From Bacillota bacterium (GTDB lineage Bacteria; Bacillota_E; JAJZYS01; JAJYTV01): 20,576 nt of DNA. Made by a program: the position numbers and the translations under genes. Under the pieces are notes generated by a model. That model made no database searches and was not told the origin of the DNA. It was given only the letters and a program-made list of their open reading frames with translations. Shown here in pieces: positions 13,358 through 20,276 of the stretch (position 1 is its first letter; the number at the start of each line of letters is the position of its first letter). The stretch lies in assembly GCA_021845645.1 (NCBI GenBank), contig JAJZVM010000069.1, positions 1 to 20,576 on the forward strand, read 5' to 3'.

Positions 13358-13657
13358 ATGCGACTGACGATCTACCTGCCGCGAGACGCCGCGGAGGCGC
13401 TCGACCGGCTCGTGCGGGCACGAGGAGGCACGCGATCGCAGGTGCTGGCCGACCTGCTCCGCCAGGCGGACCGTGGCTCCGAGCTGATCCAGGCCATCGA
13501 CGCCCGGCTCGACCGCATCGAGGCTCTGTTGCGCGAGGGCGTGCGGCCCGCGGAGACGGCCGCGCCTACCGCGCCGAGCGGCGAGACCGGAGAGTCCGAC
13601 GCCGACCGGTCGATGGCGGCCATGCGAGCCTGGGCGATCCGAGATGACGACGATTAA
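13358..13657 (+). CDS. Ribbon-helix-helix DNA-binding protein
   Basis: ATG 13358 follows GGGAGG (13347-13352); an in-frame ATG at 13280 falls inside the terminator and is rejected. The 99-residue product starts MRLTIYLPRDAAEALDRLV, then GGTRSQVLADLLRQ: the beta strand and two helices of the ribbon-helix-helix (CopG/Arc-like) fold. A second amphipathic helix (LIQAIDARLDRIEALLREG) and an acidic tail follow. It could be a ParR-like adaptor for the ParM actin or a repressor of the transfer operon acting at the hairpin repeat upstream. It is 13 bases before virD4 and probably co-transcribed with it. Confidence 0.75.
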   Translation: MRLTIYLPRDAAEALDRLVRARGGTRSQVLADLLRQADRGSELIQAIDARLDRIEALLREGVRPAETAAPTAPSGETGESDADRSMAAMRAWAIRDDDD

Positions 13658-13670
13658 TGGAGGTGACTCC

Positions 13671-15629
13671 GTGAAGAAGCGCTTGACCGCCGCCCTGTTC
13701 CTCGCAGGTTTCGGCCTCCTCCTCAGCGCGGCACTGTTTCCGCCCGTGCTCAGTCTCTGGCCCGGTGTCCTCGCCCCGGCGATGGCTCTGACCACCCCGA
13801 CCGCCCGCTTAACGGCGATCGAGCGGCTCTGGGCCGTGTGGCTCGACCACCACTCCTACCTCCCATGGAACGCCTGGCCCGTGCTGGCGACCAGCGGCCC
13901 GGCACTCCTCGCATGGCTCGTCCTCACGACGGCGATCGTCGGCCTGCTCCTGTACGCGGCCCTGCGAGGTAGCCGTTCGAGCGCTGGCTACGGCGGCCCC
14001 CCGGCGGCAGGCAAGGGCCAGCACGGGACGGCGAGATGGAGGGGAGAGACGGAAATCGCGCAGACCTTCGCCCTCTGGCGGGCGGCGGCGAAAGAGCCCC
14101 AGCCCTCCGGCATCTACCTCGGAGCCGGGCCGACCCCCGGCAGCGCCTGGCTCCTCACCTCAGACCAGCACGTCCTGCTCGTGGGGTCGCCGGGGTCCGG
14201 CAAGTCGCGCGGGCTGATCCTCCCGACCATCGGCGTGATCGGCTCGGCGCGCACCGAGTCGATGCTCATCTCGGACCCCAAGGGCGAGCTCTACGCACAC
14301 ACGGCCGCGTGGCTGCGGTTACAGGGGTACGAGGTGGTCAGATTCGACCTCCGCGAGCCCGCGCGCGGCTCGCGGTGGAACCCGGTGCGCGCGGTCGTCC
14401 AGGCACTGGCGGAGGGCCGCCGCGACCAGGCGAGCGCCATCGCCTGGGACATCGCACACGTGATCACATTCAGCGTGGAGCACAAGGGCGATATGCTCTG
14501 GCCCCAGGCCCAGGAGGCGTTAATTTCCTCGCTGATCCTCGCGCTCGCCGCGGGGACGCCGCCGCGCGGCGGCAAGTCCCCCGAGGGCGAGGAGCCGTGG
14601 CGGTGGCCCACATCCGAGCAGCAGCACATGGGCAGCGTCTACGCCGCTCTGCTGGCAGGGGGCGCAGGGGGCGGCCGACTCGACGACTGGATCCAGCAAT
14701 TCCCTCCTGACCACCCGGCATACCGGGCGTACGGGCCGGTCCGGCTCAGCGTCGAGCGGACGAGGGCATCGATCCTCACCGGCGCGGCGGCGGAGCTCCG
14801 GCTGTTCGCCGACGACGAGATCGCATGGCTGACGGCCGACCAGGATCACGACCTCGCGGACCTGGGGCGCAAGCCGACGGCGGTATTTCTCGTGATTCCC
14901 GATGAGCGCTCAACGAGGTACCCCCTCGCCACCCTATACGTCCAGCAGACTCTGCAAAGCCTCGCGGCGCTGGCGGACGCGAGCGGCGGCCGCCTGCCCG
15001 TGCAGGTCAATGTCCTGCTGGATGAGTTTGGCAATCTCCCCCAAATTCGCGACTTCGACAAGACGGTCGCCGTCTCGCGGTCCCGCGGCATCCGCCTCCT
15101 CCTCGCGGTGCAGGATCTCGCGCAGATCAAGCGCCACTACGGCGAGGCCGCGAACACGATCAAGGGCTCGACCAATACCTGGATCTACCTGCGCACCGCC
15201 GAGATCGACACAGCGCGGGAGATCGCGGCAAAACTGGGCCGGTACACCGTGGCGGCCGAGAACATGTCGGTACCGCGCGTGACCTGGTGGACGACGAGCC
15301 CTACGGTGGGCACCGCGAGCACGACGCACACCCTGCAGGCGCGCGAGCTGCTGACACCCGACGAGGTGTTGCGCTGGCCGCCTGGGCAAGCGCTCGTGAT
15401 GCAGGCGGGGCAGTTGCCCGCTCGATTGCCACTCCCCGACCTCTCGGCCTGGGCGAAAGTATGGCCCAACATCCAAACCCGCACAGCGGAGCCCCCGGCA
15501 TCCCCGGTGGCTCCGCCCGCATTCTGGCGGCCACCGGATCTCGACGGTGAGGGAGGTGAGGCCATCGCGGAGGCGACCGTCGTCGACATGCCTGCGGACG
15601 TGGCCCAGTTGCTCAGCAGTGATGCCTGA
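13671..15629 (+). CDS. VirD4-type coupling ATPase of the T4SS
   Basis: GTG 13671 follows GGAGG, in the same GGAGGTGACTCC context as the relaxase start. The 652-residue product has two N-terminal membrane helices (about 3-30 and 76-98), the family segment GQHGTARW (117-124), Walker A VGSPGSGKSRG (171-181) and Walker B VNVLLDEFGNL (about 446-456). The later RGIRLLLAVQDLAQIK has the conserved Gln of VirD4/TraG proteins. The protein gathers the relaxase-DNA complex and feeds it to the secretion channel. The Pro-rich C-terminus (EPPASPVAPPAF) is variable in the family. The end is followed by a strong GAGAGGAGG site. Confidence 0.92.
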   Translation: MKKRLTAALFLAGFGLLLSAALFPPVLSLWPGVLAPAMALTTPTARLTAIERLWAVWLDHHSYLPWNAWPVLATSGPALLAWLVLTTAIVGLLLYAALRGSRSSAGYGGPPAAGKGQHGTARWRGETEIAQTFALWRAAAKEPQPSGIYLGAGPTPGSAWLLTSDQHVLLVGSPGSGKSRGLILPTIGVIGSARTESMLISDPKGELYAHTAAWLRLQGYEVVRFDLREPARGSRWNPVRAVVQALAEGRRDQASAIAWDIAHVITFSVEHKGDMLWPQAQEALISSLILALAAGTPPRGGKSPEGEEPWRWPTSEQQHMGSVYAALLAGGAGGGRLDDWIQQFPPDHPAYRAYGPVRLSVERTRASILTGAAAELRLFADDEIAWLTADQDHDLADLGRKPTAVFLVIPDERSTRYPLATLYVQQTLQSLAALADASGGRLPVQVNVLLDEFGNLPQIRDFDKTVAVSRSRGIRLLLAVQDLAQIKRHYGEAANTIKGSTNTWIYLRTAEIDTAREIAAKLGRYTVAAENMSVPRVTWWTTSPTVGTASTTHTLQARELLTPDEVLRWPPGQALVMQAGQLPARLPLPDLSAWAKVWPNIQTRTAEPPASPVAPPAFWRPPDLDGEGGEAIAEATVVDMPADVAQLLSSDA

Positions 15630-15704
15630 GAGGAGGTGATGAGGCCTGGCGAGCGAGCCGGGGAGCACGAGGATCCGCAAAACGTAATCGAGAGGATGAG
15701 TTAC

Positions 15705-15947
15705 ATGGGTCTTTCCGGAATTCTGGCCCACATCCAGACACTTCTAACGACTGCTGGAACCGGTGTTACCGCATTGGGCGTCCCCGGCGGCGGACTGATG
15801 GTGGGCTACCACGCGCTTATGCGCTCGTTGAACGACGACCCGCAGAGCGTGGCCCATCACACCTCCAGCATTCGCAAGGTCCTCGTCGGCACGGCGATGA
15901 TCGCCGGGTCCGGCGTGCTGGTCGCGGTCGCCGGCAAGCTGATCTAA
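15705..15947 (+). CDS. VirB2-like small membrane protein
   Basis: Two starts are possible. ATG 15639 follows GAGAGGAGG by only two bases; ATG 15705 follows AGAGG by nine and begins the conserved-looking part, so it is preferred (80 residues). The protein starts MGLSGILAHIQTLLTTAG and has two hydrophobic stretches, one Gly-rich (GVTALGVPGGGLMVGYHALM) and one at the end (VLVGTAMIAGSGVLVAVAGK), with a basic loop between. Size, layout and place between virD4 and virB6 fit VirB2/TrbC-like or Maff2-like channel subunits of monoderm T4SS. It has no signal peptide in this reading, so pilus formation is not implied. Confidence 0.6.
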   Translation: MGLSGILAHIQTLLTTAGTGVTALGVPGGGLMVGYHALMRSLNDDPQSVAHHTSSIRKVLVGTAMIAGSGVLVAVAGKLI

Positions 15948-15968
15948 GCCCGCGTGGCGGGAGACACG

Positions 15969-16008
15969 GGGCCCCGGGGGAGACCCTGGGGCCCTTCGCC
16001 ATTTAAAG
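15969..16008 (+). promoter_or_regulatory. GC-rich hairpin plus CCATTTAA leader before virB6-like gene
   Basis: GGGCCCCGGGG (15969-15979) and CCCTGGGGCCC (15984-15994) form 11 bp with one G-T pair and loop GAGA, then TTCGCCATTTAA. The design matches the leaders at 10750-10787 and 20219-20261. Confidence 0.5.
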
Positions 16009-16021
16009 GGAGGGATGATGG

Positions 16022-16945
16022 ATGGGCGGAATGCTCGTGAGCGGGCTGAGCTATTTCATCCAGCACGCGATCTTGGACCCCTTGCTCGGCTTGCTGGCCG
16101 CGGCGCTGTCGGGGATCTCGCAGGAGTCGCTGGTCGCGGCCCACCTGCCGTGGGTGTCGCAGGTGACGGCGGTCAGCGCAACCGTGGCGGCGAGCCTGTT
16201 CGCGCTCGTGCTCGCGTGGCGGGCGCTGCAGGAATACGTGCTCTGGAATGAAGGGTCTTCCAGCGACGCGACCGGATGGTGGAGCAAGGGCGTCCTGCGG
16301 GTGGCGATCTATGGCAGCATTGGGACCTGGCTCGCCTACTCGACCTTTCAGTTCGGCATCTGGCTGGCGGCCGCCTACATGGCCGCGCCGCTCCTGGGCA
16401 ATGTGCAGGTGACACAATCTCTGTCCGCGGATATCGCCAGCTCCCCCAATGTGGCGGTGGGCATGGTGCTGCTCCTGTCAATTGGCTTGGTCGGCGTGAT
16501 CATCACGCTGGTGATCGTGACCCTCCAGATGGCTGTGCGCGCCGCGGAGCTGGTGTTTTACGTGGTCGCCGCGCCGTTGGTCGCCCTCGGCCAGTTCAAT
16601 CGCGATGGCGGAATCTGGAACAACTGGTGGCGCTCCCTGGTCGTGCTGTCACTGTCTCAGGCGGTGCAATGGCTAGGCCTCAAGGGGATGTTGGCGACCA
16701 CTCAGCTCGCCATGGACGGCTCCAGCGCCTCCGCGGGTGGCGCGGCGATGACAAGCATCAGCATTTTCCTGATCATCATCCTGATGCTCAGCTGGGCATG
16801 GGCCACGATCCGCGGGCCGCACCTGCTGCGTGAGTGGAGCTACCGGTCGGGCATCGGGGGCAGCGTCGGGTACATCGGGGGAATGTACATGCAGAATGGC
16901 GGCCTCCAAAAGTTGGGTGGCTTCTTTGGCGGCAAGTCTGGATGA
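16022..16945 (+). CDS. VirB6/TrbL-like polytopic membrane protein
   Basis: ATG 16022 follows AAAGGGAGGG. The 307-residue product has an N-terminal amphipathic region (SYFIQHAILDPLLGLLAAAL) and about five or six membrane helices, including one near residues 155-180 (VGMVLLLSIGLVGVIITLVI) that runs on to AAELVFYVVAAPLVALGQFN and one at about 236-258 (AAMTSISIFLIIILMLSWAW). The GP-rich, Trp-containing junction and the Gly-rich C-terminus (GGSVGYIGGMYM) resemble VirB6/TrbL-type proteins that form the inner-membrane pore of the channel. Position between VirB2-like and VirB3-like genes supports this. Confidence 0.75.
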   Translation: MGGMLVSGLSYFIQHAILDPLLGLLAAALSGISQESLVAAHLPWVSQVTAVSATVAASLFALVLAWRALQEYVLWNEGSSSDATGWWSKGVLRVAIYGSIGTWLAYSTFQFGIWLAAAYMAAPLLGNVQVTQSLSADIASSPNVAVGMVLLLSIGLVGVIITLVIVTLQMAVRAAELVFYVVAAPLVALGQFNRDGGIWNNWWRSLVVLSLSQAVQWLGLKGMLATTQLAMDGSSASAGGAAMTSISIFLIIILMLSWAWATIRGPHLLREWSYRSGIGGSVGYIGGMYMQNGGLQKLGGFFGGKSG

Positions 16946-16958
16946 GGGGGTGACCGCA

Positions 16959-17240
16959 GTGGACTGGCAGCAGCAGATGCTTATGCAGAGTGCCGGGCGC
17001 CTGCGTCGCCTCCGCGACCTGCGCGACCACTCCACCTGCCCACACTGCCTGGCGCAGTGGCGGGCCAGCCGGGACGACGACTGGGCGGTCCAGCGCGACT
17101 TCCGGGGCATCGTGACCTGCCCGGAGTGCCTCCGGCCCAGCCGCGAGAACCGCCACCTCACCACGCTGTTCGCCTGGGACGGCCATCGCGAACCCGTCCA
17201 CCTGCGCGCACATCCGTCCGAGAGGGGGGCTGACCGATGA
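16959..17240 (+). CDS. Small zinc-ribbon protein in the T4SS operon
   Basis: GTG 16959 is preferred (GAGGGGG eight bases upstream); GTG 16950 is an alternative. The 93-residue basic, soluble product has two Cys knuckles, CPHC (27-30) and CPEC (54-57), spaced like a treble-clef or zinc ribbon, with Trp-rich segments (LAQWRASRDDDWAVQRDF; LFAWDGHREPV) between and after. It overlaps the next gene by four bases. I know of no standard VirB component with this layout; it might bind nucleic acid or act as a structural adaptor of the channel. Confidence 0.65.
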   Translation: MDWQQQMLMQSAGRLRRLRDLRDHSTCPHCLAQWRASRDDDWAVQRDFRGIVTCPECLRPSRENRHLTTLFAWDGHREPVHLRAHPSERGADR

Positions 17241-17545
17241 ACCGCTACCTCATCCCACGCCGCATCACGCAGCGCTGGGAGCTGTTTCCCGGTTGGGGGT
17301 GGGCCGAGATTGGCGCCACAGGCGTCGGCCTGCTGGTGGGCGGCGTCCTACTCGGCCTCGCCTGGCTGCTGGGCCTGCCCCTGGCGGTCTGTGTCGTTCT
17401 GCTCATCCTGCCGGCCGGGGCGGGCGCTGGCATCGCCCGGCCGCTGCCTGTGGGCGGGTCGGCGCTGGAGATGCTCCAGCAGGGCCGGCAATTCCTCCGC
17501 GATCGCCGGCTCTACCTCTTCGACCTTGGGAGGGATGACGCATGA
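17237..17545 (+). CDS. PrgI/VirB3-like T4SS membrane protein
   Basis: ATG 17237 overlaps the upstream stop (ATGA). The 102-residue product has the PrgI-type outline: N-terminal MNRYLIPRRITQRWELFPGW, two adjacent helices (ATGVGLLVGGVLLGLAWLLG and PLAVCVVLLILPAGAGAG), then MLQQGRQFLRDRRLYLF, comparable to the short conserved C-terminal part of PrgI. VirB3-like proteins associate with VirB4 at the membrane, and the gene lies directly before virB4, overlapping it as ATGA, which fits. Confidence 0.78.
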   Translation: MNRYLIPRRITQRWELFPGWGWAEIGATGVGLLVGGVLLGLAWLLGLPLAVCVVLLILPAGAGAGIARPLPVGGSALEMLQQGRQFLRDRRLYLFDLGRDDA

Positions 17546-18204
17546 AACTGCCGATTCGCTCGCCTCGAAACTCCGATAAGACCCCCAAGACGCCCTCGCA
17601 GACCGCGGGGGCGTCGCCGTCCCTGAACGCGGCGCAGGACTGGCTCCCGCTCGCGGACCTGCGTGACGGGTGCCTGATCCGCCCCGACGGCGCAGCGGTC
17701 GGTGGAATCGCGGTTGCCCCGCTCTCCCTCTCGCTTAAGAGCGAGAACGAGAAGAGGGCGATCATCCAGGCGGTCCACGCCGCGATCAACGGCCTCCAGG
17801 TCCCCTGGCAGATTCTCTCGCTCTATCGTCCGGTGGACCTCGACGCCTACCTGGCGAGCCTCGACGCGATGCTCGCCGAGGCGGACCCGCGGCGCAAGCA
17901 GGTGCTCCGCGACTACCTGGGCTGGGTGCACGGCCTCGTGCGCTCTGGCGAGGCGGTGGAGCGCCGCTACTACGTCCTCGTCACCCGCACGGGTACCGAC
18001 GCGCTCTTGGAGCACCGCACGTCGCTCCGGGCTCTGGTCGAGGACCTCCAGCGGGCCAGGGGCATGCAGGCGAGGGTGATGTCCGACGCCGACTGGCGCG
18101 AGCTGCTGTTCCTTACGTTCCACGCCGGCCAGGCCGCGGTCGAGCCGGTGCCCGACGGGCTCCGCATGCCGCCTACCTATAGAGGAGGGATCGAAAGTGC
18201 CTAA
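17542..18204 (+). CDS. VirB4 N-terminal half (split gene, part 1)
   Basis: ATG 17542 overlaps the stop of the VirB3-like gene. The 220-residue product begins with a Ser/Thr/Pro-rich basic tail, followed by QDWLPLADLRDGCLIRPDGA, and then PLSLSLKSENEKRAIIQAV, the pattern of the N-terminal domain of monoderm VirB4 ATPases (DW.PL..I..G, LKS..E...I). It has no Walker motifs. The second half of the protein is encoded in a different frame from 18197, overlapping by eight bases. The two would act together as one VirB4. The split may be native, since part 2 has its own strong ribosome site. Confidence 0.78.
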   Translation: MKLPIRSPRNSDKTPKTPSQTAGASPSLNAAQDWLPLADLRDGCLIRPDGAAVGGIAVAPLSLSLKSENEKRAIIQAVHAAINGLQVPWQILSLYRPVDLDAYLASLDAMLAEADPRRKQVLRDYLGWVHGLVRSGEAVERRYYVLVTRTGTDALLEHRTSLRALVEDLQRARGMQARVMSDADWRELLFLTFHAGQAAVEPVPDGLRMPPTYRGGIESA

Positions 18205-19993
18205 GCAGCAGAAGCAGGCCGCGCCCACGCCGGGTGCGGCCCTGCGCAACGCCTTCGCACCTTCCGCGCTGAAGTTCGCCCAGCGCTCCGTCGACCTCGG
18301 TGACCAGTGGGGCCGGGTGTACTACGTCTCGGACTTCCCGCCATCGGTCGACGCCGGCTGGCTCGCGAACGCTGCCAACCTCGACGGCGTGGTGCTCTCG
18401 ATCCACGCCCTGCCGACCGATCCGACGCAGCTCACGCTGGCCATGAGCCGGGCGATTTCACTCCTGGCCGGGCAGCTCTCCACCAAAGCCACGGCATTGG
18501 CCGCCCAGCGCGCGGAGCAACAGCTTCAGGACGCGCAGGCGCTCCTCCGCAAGATCGACGCCGAGCAGCAGAGCGTGTTCACCGTGGGCGTCGTGCTCAT
18601 GGTGACGGCCCCCGACGAGGCGACGGGCCTGCGTCGTGCGAAGCGCCTGGAGGGCATGCTCGCCGCAGCCGGCATGCGGGCACGGCCCCTGGCATTCAGG
18701 CAGGAGGAAGGGCTGAAGGCCGTGGGCCCGTGGGGCATCTTCCCCGAGTCGCTCAAGGGCGGCGCGCCGTTCCAGCTCCCCGCGGAGACACTGGCGGCGG
18801 CGTTCCCGTTCAGCTCGGGCGGCATCAACCACGGCCACGGCATCGTGCTGGGGCACGACAGCAGCGGTGGGCTCATCCTGTTCGACCGGTGGATTCCGCC
18901 GGCCGACGCTGGCATCAGCAATCGCAACATGGTCATCCTCGCCGGCTCCGGCGCCGGCAAGTCGCACACCACCAAGGTCGCGCTCTTGCGTGAGTTCGCC
19001 CAGGGGGCTCGCATCGTCATCCTGGACCCCGAGCGCGAGTACCGTCACCTCGCCAAGGCGCTCGGCGGCGCCTGGGTAAACGTCGGTGGCGGCGGCACGC
19101 GCATCAACCCGCTGCAGGCTCCGCCAGTCCCCGACATCGACCAGGAGGACGAAGACGCTGGCTCGACGCAGCCGATCGCCCGGCACATGCAGCGCGTACG
19201 CCTCTTCCTCCAGCTCTACCTCCCGCAACTCGGCCAACAGCAGCAGGCGGCGATCGGCCGCGCCCTCAGGGCTGTCTACGCCGCGAAGGGCATCGCGCTC
19301 GACGCGGACCCGGCAAGCATCCCGGCGGAGGCGTGGCCGAACATCGCGGACGTCTACCGGCACCTCTTGGCGCAGCGTGACGACAGCGTGGCGCAGTCGG
19401 TCGCGGCGCTCCTGGAGGAGGCGGCGGTCGGTGCGGATGCCCAGCTCTGGGCGGGGCCGTCGACCGTGGACGTCGGCTCGGCGCAGCTCGTGGTGCTCGA
19501 CATCCACGACCTGGCGGAGTCTCCGCCGAACCTGCAGCGGGCGCAGTACCAGAACGTCCTCGCCTTCGCGTGGGACCTCGTGCGGCAGTCGCGTTCCGAG
19601 CGCACGATCCTGGTGGCCGACGAGGCGTGGCTGATGGTCGACCCACGGGCACCCGAGGCGCTCGGGTTCCTCCGCGCGATGAGCAAGCGCGTCCGCAAGT
19701 ACGACGGCTCGCTCTGGACGATCACTCAAAACGCCGTGGACTTCCTCGCCCCCGAGGTGGCCCGCGAGGGCGAGCCGGTGCTGGCGAACTCCTCGATGGT
19801 CCTCCTGCTCCGGCAGGAGGCGAAAGACCTGCCGACCGTGACGCAGCTCTACTCGCTGTCTGAGGCGGAGCAGGAGCGCCTGCGCACCGCGCGCGTCGGC
19901 GAGGGCCTGCTGATCGCCGGCAACCACCGCGCCTGGGTGACGATCGACACCGCGCCGCACGAGACGGCGATCATGTACGGCGGGGGGAAGTAG
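18197..19993 (+). CDS. VirB4 ATPase half (split gene, part 2)
   Basis: GTG 18197 follows GAGGAGGGA (18182-18190). The 598-residue product starts with a basic tail, then FAPSALKFAQRSVDLGDQWG and VYYVSDFPPSVDAGWLANAA, which corresponds to the middle of intact VirB4. The ATPase domain follows: Walker A LAGSGAGKSHTTK (248-260), the segment ILDPEREYRHLAK (275-287), Walker B ILVADEAWLMV (471-481) and WTITQNAVDF (507-516). VirB4 powers assembly and transport in the T4SS channel. All catalytic motifs are intact. The gene ends at TAG just before a small membrane protein gene. Confidence 0.9.
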   Translation: MPKQQKQAAPTPGAALRNAFAPSALKFAQRSVDLGDQWGRVYYVSDFPPSVDAGWLANAANLDGVVLSIHALPTDPTQLTLAMSRAISLLAGQLSTKATALAAQRAEQQLQDAQALLRKIDAEQQSVFTVGVVLMVTAPDEATGLRRAKRLEGMLAAAGMRARPLAFRQEEGLKAVGPWGIFPESLKGGAPFQLPAETLAAAFPFSSGGINHGHGIVLGHDSSGGLILFDRWIPPADAGISNRNMVILAGSGAGKSHTTKVALLREFAQGARIVILDPEREYRHLAKALGGAWVNVGGGGTRINPLQAPPVPDIDQEDEDAGSTQPIARHMQRVRLFLQLYLPQLGQQQQAAIGRALRAVYAAKGIALDADPASIPAEAWPNIADVYRHLLAQRDDSVAQSVAALLEEAAVGADAQLWAGPSTVDVGSAQLVVLDIHDLAESPPNLQRAQYQNVLAFAWDLVRQSRSERTILVADEAWLMVDPRAPEALGFLRAMSKRVRKYDGSLWTITQNAVDFLAPEVAREGEPVLANSSMVLLLRQEAKDLPTVTQLYSLSEAEQERLRTARVGEGLLIAGNHRAWVTIDTAPHETAIMYGGGK

Positions 19994-19994
19994 G

Positions 19995-20207
19995 GTGCTG
20001 AGTGATCCGCAATCGCAGGCGCATCGGACTGCGATCCTCCGCGCCGTGGTCGCTGCTATGGCCGCGATCGGCGCGGTCGGCAGCATCCTGTGTTGGCTAG
20101 CGCCGCCAATCCGCACCGTCGCAGCGGACATCGCCTCGGGACTCGTCGTGCTCGGAGCAGTCGTCGTCGGGTACATCACGCTGGTCCGCAATTTCGACGG
20201 CGACTAG
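19995..20207 (+). CDS. Small two-helix membrane protein in the T4SS operon
   Basis: GTG 19995 lies one base after the VirB4 stop, with GGGGGGAAG upstream inside virB4. The 70-residue product has two hydrophobic helices (VVAAMAAIGAVGSILCWLA and ASGLVVLGAVVVGYITLV) and a short acidic end. It sits between virB4 and a VirB1-like gene and is probably an accessory membrane part of the transfer apparatus. Not assigned to a family. Confidence 0.6.
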   Translation: MLSDPQSQAHRTAILRAVVAAMAAIGAVGSILCWLAPPIRTVAADIASGLVVLGAVVVGYITLVRNFDGD

Positions 20208-20218
20208 CCCACTCCACC

Positions 20219-20261
20219 GAGCCCCTGCCCTCTCCGGGTGGGGGCTCTCTCCATTTAACGA
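20219..20261 (+). promoter_or_regulatory. Hairpin plus CCATTTAA leader before the VirB1-like gene
   Basis: GAGCCCC (20219-20225) pairs with GGGGCTC (20241-20247), and inside it CCC (20228-20230) with GGG (20236-20238), then TCTCCATTTAACGA. The last 21 bases are identical to those of the relaxase leader (10767-10787). Confidence 0.5.
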
Positions 20262-20276
20262 GAGGAGGCGATCGCC

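Noticed and set aside
18458..20191. 577-codon open frame on the minus strand
   Set aside because: It is antisense to the well-supported VirB4 ATPase gene, has an Arg/His/Val-biased composition typical of GC-rich shadow frames, and shows no domain.
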